The notes below the pieces were generated by a model, which ran no database searches, was not told where the DNA came from, and saw only the letters and a list, made by a program, of their open reading frames with translations. 64,000 bases of DNA, taken from the NCBI RefSeq assembly GCF_022538115.1, contig NZ_JAKZAL010000005.1:62001-126000 (forward strand), in the 5' to 3' direction. Shown here piece after piece: positions 53,472 through 62,761 of the stretch (position 1 is its first letter; every line of letters starts with the position of its first letter). A program made the position numbers and the translations under genes. Source of the DNA: Cognataquiflexum rubidum (GTDB lineage Bacteria > Bacteroidota > Bacteroidia > Cytophagales > Cyclobacteriaceae).

Positions 53472-53702
53472 TTAATTCGAGGAGGTAGTATCTGCTGGGT
53501 GCTCGGAAGTTGTGTCGGTTGGATGCTCAGCACCGTCAGTAGGATGCTCAGATCCTTCAGCAGGATGCTCAGCGCTTTCTACTTCCTCAGTTGATTCTTC
53601 GGCCTCTTTTTTGCCTCCGCAAGAACTAACAGAAGCAGCAAATAGGAAGCCACATGCCAATACCAGAAGCATACTTGATCTCAATTTTTTTAACAATGTC
53701 AT
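53472..53702 (-). CDS. Small lipoprotein with EHPxDG repeats (76 aa)
   Basis: Lipoprotein of unknown role. The signal runs to Cys29 (VSSCGGKK). After a short acidic stretch (EAEESTEEVESA) comes a repetitive tail: EHPAEGS, EHPTDGA, EHPTDTTS, EHPADTTS, four imperfect seven- to eight-residue units. The repeats are acidic and hold one His each, so metal binding is conceivable but unproven. ATG at 53702 is preferred because the signal starts there; 17 extra residues are possible from 53753. Strong terminator downstream. Confidence 0.68.
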   Translation of the reverse strand: MTLLKKLRSSMLLVLACGFLFAASVSSCGGKKEAEESTEEVESAEHPAEGSEHPTDGAEHPTDTTSEHPADTTSSN

Positions 53703-53870
53703 AGTCTTTGATTTTTTGGTTGGTGATTTTTTAGAACTTTTGATTAAGGTCATTTCAAATTTACAATTTTTTGCCTATTCAAAGAATATATTTACAATTT
53801 TTGAATGAAGGTAGTTTTTGTAAATATATGAAACTCAGTCAAAATCACTTCTTCAAAAAATGCTTACATG

Positions 53871-54701
53871 CTATTTATTGATGATGACCCTTGTTGGTAT
53901 TGGTCCTGCAATTTCATTTTGATCAAAAGCAGTTCGGATATGTTCTTGAACAGAAAAGAATACGTCCCAATAATGCGCCGGAGAAGCATACGGCCTTATT
54001 GCCAATGTGACCATCCCATCTCCCACTTTCAAGACATTGACTGATGGTGCAGGTTCTTCCAATACAAACTCATGATTTTTAAGAACATCCAATGCCACAC
54101 TTTTTGCTTTGGCCACATCACTGTCCGGGGCTACAGCCATGCTGATATCTACCCGAAGATTTCCATGGCGGGAATAGTTGACGATCGTGCTGTTAGAAAC
54201 TGCCCCATTGGCCAAAATGACAGTTTTGTTTTCTGGGGTCAACAAAATGGTATTGAAAATCTGGACTTCGGTGACTACTCCTGTCTGTCCGTTGGATTCG
54301 ATGAGGTCTCCAACCTTGAAAGGTTTAAAAACTAACAGTAAAACACCCCCAGCAAAATTAGCTAGTGAACCCTGAAGTGCCAATCCAACTGCTAAACCTA
54401 AAGCACCCACAACAGCAATAAACGAAGTGGTCTCAATCCCCAGCATTCCTGCTACCGAAATCAGCAAAAGGACTTTCAGACCTCCACTTACCAAGCTTCC
54501 CAAAAATGTCTGCAAGGAGACATCAATTCCTCTTTTATTGAGTGCTCTGGAAATCAGGTTTGTAATGAAGTTGACAACATAGAGACCGATTATAAAAACC
54601 AGCAGTGCACCAATCAATTTTGGGCCGAACACATAAACCCAATCTATAAACCGCGAAGTGATAGTTGTTATCTCTTTCGTATAAGTGGTGATCTCTTCCA
54701 T
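53871..54701 (-). CDS. Small-conductance mechanosensitive channel, MscS family (276 aa)
   Basis: Homoheptameric pressure-relief channel in the inner membrane. There are three transmembrane segments: about 20-48 (VYVFGPKLIGALLVFIIGLY), 65-85 and the pore helix at about 95-120 (GALGLAVGLALQGSLANFAGGVLLL). After the pore comes the beta domain with FKPFKVGDLIESNGQTGVV and a soluble alpha/beta end. Length 276 and motifs match E. coli MscS type. It is transcribed alone. Confidence 0.93.
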   Translation of the reverse strand: MEEITTYTKEITTITSRFIDWVYVFGPKLIGALLVFIIGLYVVNFITNLISRALNKRGIDVSLQTFLGSLVSGGLKVLLLISVAGMLGIETTSFIAVVGALGLAVGLALQGSLANFAGGVLLLVFKPFKVGDLIESNGQTGVVTEVQIFNTILLTPENKTVILANGAVSNSTIVNYSRHGNLRVDISMAVAPDSDVAKAKSVALDVLKNHEFVLEEPAPSVNVLKVGDGMVTLAIRPYASPAHYWDVFFSVQEHIRTAFDQNEIAGPIPTRVIINK

Positions 54702-54993
54702 AGAATGTTTTTTAAAATGGTGAATTGATAAAAATTATTAATTATAAAAATAAAAAATTGAAGTGAAATATTTTATCGGTGACCCCTTTACAGATGTTAT
54801 ATTTTCGTGAAAAAATGGAAATTTTATCCCACTTGAGTCAATTTGAATTGGGAGTTTGCCAAAAATTTATACTGCGCTAAAAAATTAAGACGAGAGTTTA
54901 CTTGGCGTTTTGATGATGGGGAAAAATTGTCTTCTTTGAAAGACATGCCACCCAAAAAAATTTTGAAAGCTTTTGAGATTTCAAGTTTTCACT
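54702..54993. other. 292-bp AT-rich spacer
   Basis: Very AT-rich gap between the response regulator end and the MscS gene start (minus strand). No repeat or gene is seen. The MscS promoter must lie here but was not resolved. Confidence 0.4.
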
Positions 54994-55425
54994 TTACTTG
55001 GAAAGCTTGACAAGTTCCAGCCAAAATTCCTCTATTTTTTGGATAGCTTCCAAAAATTCTTCCATGTCCAATGGCTTGGTGATATAGCTATTTGCGTAAT
55101 TGAAATAGGCAAGGTTGATGTCTTTTTGTGAGTCAGAAGTGGAAAGGATGATTACCGGGATATTTCTCTTGTCATCATCAGATTTTATTTCCTTAAGGAC
55201 TTGATGACCGTTTTTAATGGGCAGATTGATATCCAATAAGATGAGGTCAGGTCGTTTTTCATTTTCAAATCTTCCTTCCTTAAAAATAAAACTTAGCGCA
55301 TCTTCACCATTTTTCACAACGCTTAGTTGTGTTGGGATTTTACTTTCTTCAAAAGCTTCCTTAGTCAAAAGTATATCACCTTCATTATCTTCGACGAGTA
55401 GAATGTGCATTTTTTTCATGGTCAA
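54994..55425 (-). CDS. Receiver-only response regulator, Rcp1-like (143 aa)
   Basis: Single REC domain. The acidic pocket is LLVEDNEGDILL, the phospho-acceptor is Asp in DLILLDINLPIKNG, and Thr/Ser and Lys follow in IILSTSDSQ and SYITKPLD. It has no output domain and no DNA-binding part, so it signals by protein contact, as Rcp1-type partners of phytochrome-like kinases do. The gene is 30 bases downstream of the big histidine kinase gene on the same strand, making a cognate pair. Confidence 0.92.
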   Translation of the reverse strand: MTMKKMHILLVEDNEGDILLTKEAFEESKIPTQLSVVKNGEDALSFIFKEGRFENEKRPDLILLDINLPIKNGHQVLKEIKSDDDKRNIPVIILSTSDSQKDINLAYFNYANSYITKPLDMEEFLEAIQKIEEFWLELVKLSK

Positions 55426-55455
55426 GTATTTTAAATGTTGAGGTAAAAATATTTT

Positions 55456-58400
55456 TCATTTTGGCAGGGTGAAATAGAACGTCGTACCGATTCCTTTTTT
55501 GGATTCCAGCCAGATTTTTCCATTCCATCTCTCAATGTTCTTTTTGACTATTGCCAATCCCATGCCATTTCCACTAAAATCTTCTCTATTATGGAGTCTT
55601 TGGAAAATAATAAATATTTTATCAAAGAATTCCTCTTGTATGCCCAGTCCATTGTCTTGGATAGAAAATAGCCAATGGTCATCCATATCCATTACTGTCA
55701 ATATGACTATCGGAGCTACAGCAGGTTTTGAGTATTTCAGGGCATTGTCCAATAGGTTATAAATAGTCTGTTCCAACGGAGCTTTGTACGCCGTCACTGT
55801 TGGTAAGGATTCAAATTTGATAGAACCTCTATTTTCAGTCAGTAGCTTTCTTCTCAGGAGAATGTAATCACCGATCATTTCTTTGAGGTTGATTTCCTCT
55901 TTGTCTGATTCCGGTTTTCCGGCTCTGGAATATTCCAGAAGGTCATGGATAATCCGCTTCATCCGCCTTGCCCCATCCGTCGCAAAATCAATGTAGGTGT
56001 GGGCTTTTTTGTCCAGTAAGTGCCCATATTTTCTGTCCAAAAGGGTCATAAAACTTGACACCATTCTCAGCGGTTCTTGCAAATCATGGGAGGCAATAAA
56101 AGCAAATTGCTCTAGTTCGGAGTTCGAAAATTCCAATTCCTTGGCTCGTTTTTCAAGCTCACAATTCAGTTTTTTGAGAGATTCTTCATACTCTTTCTGT
56201 GGTGAAATGTCCTGGACCGCTCCTACCATCCGTATGGCCTTTCCGTTTTGGTCGCGGATAATCATGCCACGGTTCATGATGGTTGTAATTTGGTTATTGT
56301 CATTTGTCATCCTGTATTCGTAAATCCAGGAATTGACCGTTTGATCCGCTATTGCGTCATTCAGGCTTTTGAGAACGGTTTCCTTGTCTTCCGAATGAAA
56401 TTTGTCTGTCCAAAAAATATCAGCATTTAATGAGAGCTTTTCCTCTTGTCCAAAAATCTTCTCAAAACCCTTCCCTCCAAATAGTGTACCCTTGGTGATA
56501 TCCCAATCCCAAATCGCATCGTTGGTGACTTCGCTGACTTTTTCAAATCTTTCGTTGGAAAGTTTGATCTGTTCGTCTGCCAGTTTTCTGATGCTGATAT
56601 CTTTAAAATATACGGATAGACCATTTTCAGAAGGATAGATGTTGGTTTCTACCCATTTATTGACCCATGGGGAATATTCCTCAAATTGGACCGCTTCGCC
56701 ATTTTCCATGGCCCAAATTCCCTTTTTGTAAAATTCAGTCTCTACAGAATCGGGGAAAGTATGCCAGAAGTTGTTGCCTAGGATTTCAGATCTTTTTTTC
56801 CCAACGAGTTTTTCTGCGCGGTTATTCCAATAAGTGATGGTCCAATCTCTATCAACCGTAAAAAATCCGTCATCTATACTTTCCAAAATGATGTCTCTTT
56901 CTCTTAAGGTGGCCAAAACCCTTTCTTCAGCCAATTTTCGGGATGTAATATCAAATCGGATGGCAAGATATTGGTAGGGTTTATTGTCCTCCCCGATAAA
57001 TGGTACAATCGTGGTGTCTACCCAGTAGTATGAATTGTCTTTTGCCTTGTTTCTGATCTCTCCCCGCCAGACTTTTCCTGAGGTGATGGTATCCCAAAGA
57101 TCTTTGAAAAATTCTTTTGAATGGAAACCTGAATTGATGAGTCTATGCGTATGACCTATTATTTCTTCTCTGTTGTATTTCGAAGTTTTACAAAAGTTAT
57201 CATTTACAGATATGATGACTCCATTTGCATCTGTGAAAGCAATAATGGCAGATTGGTCCAGGGCAAGCTTGTAACTTTCGAGGGAGTTTAAACTCGCTTT
57301 CAGGTATATTTCTGCCTCCTTCAATTGGTGGATGTCCTGAAAACTGCCAAAAATCCTTACACATTTTCCGTTTTCAATTACCGGTTTTCCGATGGTTCTT
57401 ACCCATTTAAGATTTCCTTTATGGGTAATGATCTGCAATTCCTCATCCCATGGGATGCCATTCTGAATACAATCCCTCACCCTCTGCCGTATCGTGTCCT
57501 GGTCATGACCCTCCACGAATCCTGACATTCCTTTGGAAAGTGTGGGAGAAAAATCAGGTTCTACTTCACGTATTTCTTTTGTGGTGTCCGACCAATAGAC
57601 GGTATCTCTGACAACATCAATTTCCCAGCTTCCCACTTTTGCCAGTTTTGATGAATCATCCAGCAGCATTTGCAGTTTTTTCAACTTGGTGACATCCTTG
57701 GCTACGCCATATATCAACCCCTCATCGACGGCAGAATTACATGTCCAAGATAGCCATATTATATCTCCTGATTTGGTTAGGTACCTGTTTTCAAAATTGT
57801 AGACATTCTCCCCTTCTTTAAGTTTATTGACTATTTTGGAAGTTATAGCTCGGTCCTCCTTATGCACCAGGTCATGATAAGCGATTTGATAAATTTCTGA
57901 TTCCGTGTATCCAAGCAGTGCAAAACCTGCCCTATTCATTTTTAGGAACCGGCCTTCAAAATCTACCAGGCAAATAATGTCCGGGGCTGAGGAAAAAATC
58001 TGGTTTAGCTCATTCTCCAACCGTTTCCTTTTGATTTCTGAGCCAACGAAGGTTTCCAGGTTTTTGAATAGCTCAAAATAAAAAGAAAACGCACTTTCCA
58101 CATTTGTGGTACCGATGACAATGGTGCCAATGGGTTCATTGTTGTGGGTTAGAGGAATTCCAATCAATGAATTTATGCCGGATTTTGTGGAGGCATCTTT
58201 TCTTATAAATATCTCTTGGTCGGAGCTTGTATGATAGATTTCTATCATACCCTTTTGCCAGACCCTACCGGGGAGACCTTCACCCACATTCAATTCAGTG
58301 ATTTCTGAACTTGACTCAAAAAAAATTTTTCCTGCTTGGTCCAAGGCAAAATTTGCCATCATTTTCAGCTTGTTTCTGTCGGAATCAGGAAGCCAGATTT

Positions 58401-59487
58401 CAGCTAGACTGAAATCCCCAAACTCTGCAAGTTTTTTCACCACAAATTCCAGACATACCTTAAGTTGGTTGTCAATATTGAAACACAAGCTGATGTCACT
58501 GAACAATTGTTTTTCAAGTTCCAGGTTTTTTTGGAGAGTGACATCGCGTTCTATCGAAATCCAATGTGTAAAATGGCCCCTCTCATCTGTTACAGGGGAG
58601 ACGGCAAAGTTTATCCAAAAAGGATCTCCGTTCTTTTTATAATTGATGGTGGTGATTTCATAAGGCTCCCATCTTCGCATTGCCTCACCAAGTTTAGCCA
58701 ATTCGGCATAATTTGATTTGGGACCTTGAAGGATCCGGGGAGTCATTCCGATCACCTCCTCCGCCTCATAACCCGTCATTTTAGTAAATGCCTTATTGAC
58801 AAATACTATTCGCGGTCCGGGCATATCCATTGGTTCAGCTTCTGTGATCAAAACCGAATCTTTGGTGTTCATTATTACACTTTCAATAAGCTTCAACCTT
58901 TGTTTTTCAGATTTGCACAGCATGATATCCTGCACCGTTTCTTGATATCCCTTAGGTTTGCCTTGGTCATCTTTGGCTTGTCTTTCCTTTTCTGATTCAC
59001 AATGCATCCTCCTCAGTTCCAATAATTGGATGATCTGATTTGCGAGAACGTTAAGTGTGTGGATTTGGATTTCGTTCAGTTTTTTGGGTTGGTCGTCCAT
59101 CACAATGAGTGCTCCCAATGGTATGCCTCTTGGGGAGACCAAAGAAGCGGCTGCATAAAATGAAATATGGGGATGAGACTTGAAAAAGGGGTTTTCACTA
59201 AACCGCTCATCTTTGCTTGTGTCTTCTACAATAAAAATGCGATAAGGCTCCTGAATGACATGCACACTAAAGGATGTGTCTATGCGCATTTCAGACAAAT
59301 CTATGCCATGATTCGATTTGATCCATTGTTTTTCCTGCGCCACAAAACTGACCAGAGCGATTTTGGTCTGACAGATTTCCGCCGCAATTTTGGTCAGGGA
59401 ATCAAAATCGGTTATTTCATCGGTCCCGGTGAGATTGTAGGTTTCGAGTTCAATAAGCCTTTCTTTCTGGACATTTGGGAATTCCAT
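55456..59487 (-). CDS. Multi-sensor histidine kinase, GAF-PAS-GAF-PAS(x5)-HisKA-HATPase (1343 aa)
   Basis: Cytoplasmic sensor kinase without membrane helices. Domains in order, positions approximate: GAF 25-155; PAS 205-325, LOV-like in shape (VIGMTPRILQGP) but lacking the LOV Cys; GAF 330-495; five PAS domains between 500 and 1100 with PAC tails (YWSDTTKEIREVEPDF, KVWRGEIRNKAKDNSYYWVD); dimer/HisKA 1106-1185 with the phospho-His in FAFIASHDLQEPLRM; and the ATPase with LLDNALKYSKP (N box) and DNGLGIQ, GNGMGLAIV (G boxes). The HDLQEPLR form is the phytochrome-like HisKA type. No PHY domain is seen, so bilin binding is unlikely. It pairs with the downstream receiver. Ligands are unknown. Confidence 0.9.
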   Translation of the reverse strand: MEFPNVQKERLIELETYNLTGTDEITDFDSLTKIAAEICQTKIALVSFVAQEKQWIKSNHGIDLSEMRIDTSFSVHVIQEPYRIFIVEDTSKDERFSENPFFKSHPHISFYAAASLVSPRGIPLGALIVMDDQPKKLNEIQIHTLNVLANQIIQLLELRRMHCESEKERQAKDDQGKPKGYQETVQDIMLCKSEKQRLKLIESVIMNTKDSVLITEAEPMDMPGPRIVFVNKAFTKMTGYEAEEVIGMTPRILQGPKSNYAELAKLGEAMRRWEPYEITTINYKKNGDPFWINFAVSPVTDERGHFTHWISIERDVTLQKNLELEKQLFSDISLCFNIDNQLKVCLEFVVKKLAEFGDFSLAEIWLPDSDRNKLKMMANFALDQAGKIFFESSSEITELNVGEGLPGRVWQKGMIEIYHTSSDQEIFIRKDASTKSGINSLIGIPLTHNNEPIGTIVIGTTNVESAFSFYFELFKNLETFVGSEIKRKRLENELNQIFSSAPDIICLVDFEGRFLKMNRAGFALLGYTESEIYQIAYHDLVHKEDRAITSKIVNKLKEGENVYNFENRYLTKSGDIIWLSWTCNSAVDEGLIYGVAKDVTKLKKLQMLLDDSSKLAKVGSWEIDVVRDTVYWSDTTKEIREVEPDFSPTLSKGMSGFVEGHDQDTIRQRVRDCIQNGIPWDEELQIITHKGNLKWVRTIGKPVIENGKCVRIFGSFQDIHQLKEAEIYLKASLNSLESYKLALDQSAIIAFTDANGVIISVNDNFCKTSKYNREEIIGHTHRLINSGFHSKEFFKDLWDTITSGKVWRGEIRNKAKDNSYYWVDTTIVPFIGEDNKPYQYLAIRFDITSRKLAEERVLATLRERDIILESIDDGFFTVDRDWTITYWNNRAEKLVGKKRSEILGNNFWHTFPDSVETEFYKKGIWAMENGEAVQFEEYSPWVNKWVETNIYPSENGLSVYFKDISIRKLADEQIKLSNERFEKVSEVTNDAIWDWDITKGTLFGGKGFEKIFGQEEKLSLNADIFWTDKFHSEDKETVLKSLNDAIADQTVNSWIYEYRMTNDNNQITTIMNRGMIIRDQNGKAIRMVGAVQDISPQKEYEESLKKLNCELEKRAKELEFSNSELEQFAFIASHDLQEPLRMVSSFMTLLDRKYGHLLDKKAHTYIDFATDGARRMKRIIHDLLEYSRAGKPESDKEEINLKEMIGDYILLRRKLLTENRGSIKFESLPTVTAYKAPLEQTIYNLLDNALKYSKPAVAPIVILTVMDMDDHWLFSIQDNGLGIQEEFFDKIFIIFQRLHNREDFSGNGMGLAIVKKNIERWNGKIWLESKKGIGTTFYFTLPK

Positions 59488-59706
59488 AAGTTACTTGCGA
59501 GATAACGCAAAGTTACTTAATCCCCTTCAATGTTCCCCTAATTATTTATGAGTGGTTTTAGGTGTTCAATGATCGGGAATGTTTTTTGTGCCTGATATAA
59601 CCTTCGGATCCTCATTTTTTTGGTAAATAGTCATTTGCTTTTGTTTCTGTCAACTGATGCCGGGTTCCTTTAAGGGATTGATTTTTTTTCAAAATTCTTA
59701 ATCCAT

Positions 59707-59742
59707 AAAAAAACCCAAAAGTGATAACTCTTGAGTTTTTTG
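59707..59742 (-). terminator. Intrinsic terminator of the PLP decarboxylase gene
   Basis: On the minus strand an 11-bp stem AAACTCAAGAG / CTTTTGGGTTT with two wobble pairs and a six-base loop is followed by T residues, ten bases after the decarboxylase stop. Confidence 0.72.
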
Positions 59743-59751
59743 GTCTGAGAA

Positions 59752-61008
59752 TTATTTCCGGAGGTTTGATTGTAGTTCTCCTTCGAGTTCGATCAGAAAG
59801 CTATCTATGGTACCCGGTTTGACGTGGGGCATGATGACAATTTTGTACCATTCCGGTTCAAATTCATAGGAATTGGCCACTAGATAATACTTGTATGCCA
59901 ATTCTTTGGATAGGTATTTGGCTTTTATCGCAATGATATTCAGGTAAGGATTTCTGAAAAATTCCACCCCCATCCTTTCGAGGCGCTTGCAGATCCGCTC
60001 GGTGTGGTCACAAAGCGTCTCCATTTTATACTTCCATCCTTCCGATCCATGAATCTGGAGGATCATCCACATCGATATGGCATTGGCGCCGGACCTGCTG
60101 CCACTGACGGTATAATCCTTTCCGGGGATATATTGCGCTTCTTCTGTTTTGACATAGTCAAAGTAACCCTTTCGGATCAGAAAAAGCCCTGTTCCGTAAG
60201 GAGTCTGAAGCATTTTGTGCCCATCCGCTGTAATAGAATTCATGAAGGGATTTTGAAAAGTAAACCTGCTCATCGGATTAGTAAAAGGGTAGATAAACCC
60301 TCCATAAGCCGCATCCACATGGATTTTGAAAGGAGCATTTATATTCGTAAAGAACTCACCCAACATATCGATATCATCGACTGAACCGAACATAGTGGTA
60401 GAGAGATTGGCGATAACGATGAAATATTTGATCCCATCTTCCATGGCAGCGTTCACTTTGGATTCTAAGGATTCCTTGGTGATCTGCCTGTTTTCAGGAT
60501 CCACTTCCAGGATGATGCTGGTAAGGTTGAGCAGGTTGGCACCTTTAGGCATGGAATAATGAGAGTCTTGGGAATAAACCAAGCCTATTTCACCCAATCG
60601 GGCATCATACTCTTTTTTGAAAAAATTCCTGTAAATCCACATGGCTTGGATATTGGCTTCTGTTCCTCCTGTGGCGACATAGCCATCCTGTTGGTTTGGA
60701 TCACCGTTGAGGATTTCTTCAGCCACCAAATGGATCAGGTCTTTTTCGATTTTTTGGGTTCCCTCAAAAATCTCCAAAACGGATTTGTCGCTCAAAGTAT
60801 GGACCCCAATATGGTTTGGATTGCGGACCATGGCTGACATGTAGGGCGCATCCTTCAGGAAAGGCGCATCCGGATAAAACTCAGCCGTATCCAGATAGGT
60901 CCCGGGAATTCCGAGAATGGGATGGTCGCCCCTGTAGTCCATATTATGGGCCAGGGCATTGAATATGGTTTCTTTGATTTGTTCGTGTGATTGTTTTTTC
61001 CAGTACAT
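59752..61008 (-). CDS. Group II PLP-dependent decarboxylase, MfnA/aspartate-decarboxylase-like (418 aa)
   Basis: Fold-type I decarboxylase of the glutamate/tyrosine/aspartate group. The cofactor region shows GGTEANIQAMWIYR (phosphate), HVDAAYGGFIYPF (Asp and Ala) and the Schiff-base Lys in ADGHKMLQTPYGTG. The short length fits MfnA-type enzymes, which decarboxylate tyrosine or aspartate. It is transcribed on the same strand after aroE, DUF368 and, beyond a terminator, the ComA-like gene. Its substrate is unknown; Asp, Tyr, Glu or cysteate are all possible. ATG at 61008 is chosen since the upstream 28 codons overlap aroE. Confidence 0.83.
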   Translation of the reverse strand: MYWKKQSHEQIKETIFNALAHNMDYRGDHPILGIPGTYLDTAEFYPDAPFLKDAPYMSAMVRNPNHIGVHTLSDKSVLEIFEGTQKIEKDLIHLVAEEILNGDPNQQDGYVATGGTEANIQAMWIYRNFFKKEYDARLGEIGLVYSQDSHYSMPKGANLLNLTSIILEVDPENRQITKESLESKVNAAMEDGIKYFIVIANLSTTMFGSVDDIDMLGEFFTNINAPFKIHVDAAYGGFIYPFTNPMSRFTFQNPFMNSITADGHKMLQTPYGTGLFLIRKGYFDYVKTEEAQYIPGKDYTVSGSRSGANAISMWMILQIHGSEGWKYKMETLCDHTERICKRLERMGVEFFRNPYLNIIAIKAKYLSKELAYKYYLVANSYEFEPEWYKIVIMPHVKPGTIDSFLIELEGELQSNLRK

Positions 61009-61036
61009 GGCAATGAAATTTAAATGTAAAAAGAAA

Positions 61037-61777
61037 TCAATTCCAGATTCTCCAAGCAGCTTCGGCCTGAAGTTGGAGCATTTCCAATCCATTTTTTACC
61101 AATGCACCGCGCGCCTCAAGGGAGCGCATCAAAAAAGTTTTTTCGGGATTGTACACCAAGTCATAGACCTTATGCATCCCGGTGATGTAGTTGGGGTTGA
61201 TTTGGGGCATTTCCTCCGTTTTGGGATACGTGCCTACAGGAGTAGTATTGATGATGAGATGGTGGGATTCTAAGATTTCAGGGTTCTGTTCCAAGTCATG
61301 GTAAGTAATCCATCCATGGTTTTCGGAATGAGTTCTGGAAACCATCTGGAAAGGAATTTCAATATCTGCAAGAGCCTGAACTACTGCTTTGGACGCCCCT
61401 CCTGTTCCCAATACCAATGCTTTGGGCCTGATATTTCCAAGAAAAGATTCTAAAGATTGTCTGAACCCAATGTAGTCGGTATTGTATCCTTTGAGTTTTC
61501 CCTCTTTGATTTGGATACAATTGACCGCACCTATTTTTTGGCAGGCAGGATCCATTTCATCTAGAAAGGGAATAACCTTTTCCTTGTATGGAATGGTGAC
61601 ATTAATGCCTTCCAATTCAGGATTTTCGGACAGGATTTTGGGAAAAAGGGAAATGTCCGGGATTTCATACAAATCGTATTGACAGTCAACGATTCCCTCC
61701 CTTTCGAATTTGGAAGTAAAATACTTCTTCGAAAAGGAATGGGTCAAAGGATAGCCTATCAATCCAAATTTTCTCAT
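61037..61777 (-). CDS. aroE: Shikimate dehydrogenase
   Basis: NADPH-dependent reduction of 3-dehydroshikimate in the chorismate pathway. Substrate motifs: FGLIGYPLTHSFSKKYFTSKF with the Ser pair, NVTIPYKEKV with the catalytic Lys, GAVNCI and GYNTDYIGFRQSL with the Asp. The nucleotide loop is ALVLGTGGASKAVVQAL. Length 246 is slightly short but normal for Bacteroidota. The start overlaps the DUF368 stop by four bases, so it is coupled to that gene. Confidence 0.93.
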   Translation of the reverse strand: MRKFGLIGYPLTHSFSKKYFTSKFEREGIVDCQYDLYEIPDISLFPKILSENPELEGINVTIPYKEKVIPFLDEMDPACQKIGAVNCIQIKEGKLKGYNTDYIGFRQSLESFLGNIRPKALVLGTGGASKAVVQALADIEIPFQMVSRTHSENHGWITYHDLEQNPEILESHHLIINTTPVGTYPKTEEMPQINPNYITGMHKVYDLVYNPEKTFLMRSLEARGALVKNGLEMLQLQAEAAWRIWN

Positions 61778-62709
61778 CTTCTCTGTAGGTATGCGGCAGT
61801 TCTTTCGATTCCCAAGACCAACAAAATCCCGAATAAAAAAGCCAATATGGCATATAGCATAAGCGGTTCCTGTCCCGTGACCTCCAGGTAGTGCTGAGGC
61901 ATTATGTTTTCAGTCAGGAAGGGTTTTTGTTCTCCTGAAGAAGACATCCGATAGGAAAGGATTTCTTTCCATGGCCAGATTTTATTAAGCGATCCCAACA
62001 TAAAGCCTGAAAGAACTCCAATTGTAACCGCGTGATAATGCCTCAATAGCCAAGAGATCAACCTGCTGAAAGAAAGTAATCCAACGACACACCCTGAACC
62101 AAAAACGACAATTATCAGAAAATTTTTATCAGTGACTGCCCCGAGAATTCTTTCGTATTGGCCCATGACCAAAAGCAAAAAGCTTCCGGAGATACCCGGT
62201 AAGATCATCGCGCAGATCGCTATGGCTCCGGCTAAAAAGGTAAACCAAAGCGCATCAGGAGTGGTAGTAGGCGGTAAGCCGGTAATCCAATAAGCAGCGA
62301 CTGTTCCTATAAGGAGAGAAAGAACCACCCCAAAATTCCATCTTTTGATGTCTCTGAGGATTATAACAGCGGAAATGATGATCAGTCCGCAAAAAAACGA
62401 CCACAGAGGAATCGGATGGTGGTCCATCAGGTAAGTGATTACCTTTGATAGGGAGAAAATACTTGTCAGGATCCCTGCAAGCAGGGTAAAGAGAAAACTC
62501 CCATTGATATGGTCCCAAAGGCTCTTTATTTCAAATTTGAATAGAAGGCCAAGGGCAGTTTTGTCAATGGACTTGATGCTGTCAAGAAGTTTTTGGTAAA
62601 TGCCTGCTATCAGGGCGATGGAACCTCCCGAAACGCCAGGAACGACATCAGCCGCTCCCATAGACATGCCTTTGAGGAAGGTTAGAATATAATCTTTGAG
62701 ATAGTTCAT
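61774..62709 (-). CDS. DUF368 family membrane transporter, PopT-like (311 aa)
   Basis: Polytopic membrane protein of the DUF368 family, members of which act as polyprenyl-phosphate (undecaprenyl phosphate) recycling flippases. The signature is near the start: MSMGAADVVPGVSGGSIALI (about 16-35). About eight to ten helices follow, with a second inverted GPG-like segment at ICAMILPGISGSFLLLVMG. It is the first gene after a strong terminator and is coupled to aroE by ATGA. Recycling of the lipid carrier fits a cell-wall role. Confidence 0.86.
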   Translation of the reverse strand: MNYLKDYILTFLKGMSMGAADVVPGVSGGSIALIAGIYQKLLDSIKSIDKTALGLLFKFEIKSLWDHINGSFLFTLLAGILTSIFSLSKVITYLMDHHPIPLWSFFCGLIIISAVIILRDIKRWNFGVVLSLLIGTVAAYWITGLPPTTTPDALWFTFLAGAIAICAMILPGISGSFLLLVMGQYERILGAVTDKNFLIIVVFGSGCVVGLLSFSRLISWLLRHYHAVTIGVLSGFMLGSLNKIWPWKEILSYRMSSSGEQKPFLTENIMPQHYLEVTGQEPLMLYAILAFLFGILLVLGIERTAAYLQRR

Positions 62710-62716
62710 TGTAAAT

Positions 62717-62751
62717 CAAAAAAAGGACTGCCTCTCTTAATAAGGCAGTCC
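62717..62751 (-). terminator. Strong intrinsic terminator after the ComA-like gene
   Basis: On the minus strand a perfect 8-bp stem GGACTGCC / GGCAGTCC with an 11-base loop is followed by seven T. It is ten bases after the ComA-like stop, and the DUF368 start lies eight bases beyond the T-run, so that start must come from a promoter inside or near the hairpin, or from read-through. Confidence 0.9.
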
Positions 62752-62761
62752 ATAAATAGTA

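Noticed and set aside
58500-58900. Blue-light LOV sensor in the first PAS domain of the big kinase
   Set aside because: The photo-active Cys of the GxNCRFLQ motif is missing (GMTPRILQ).
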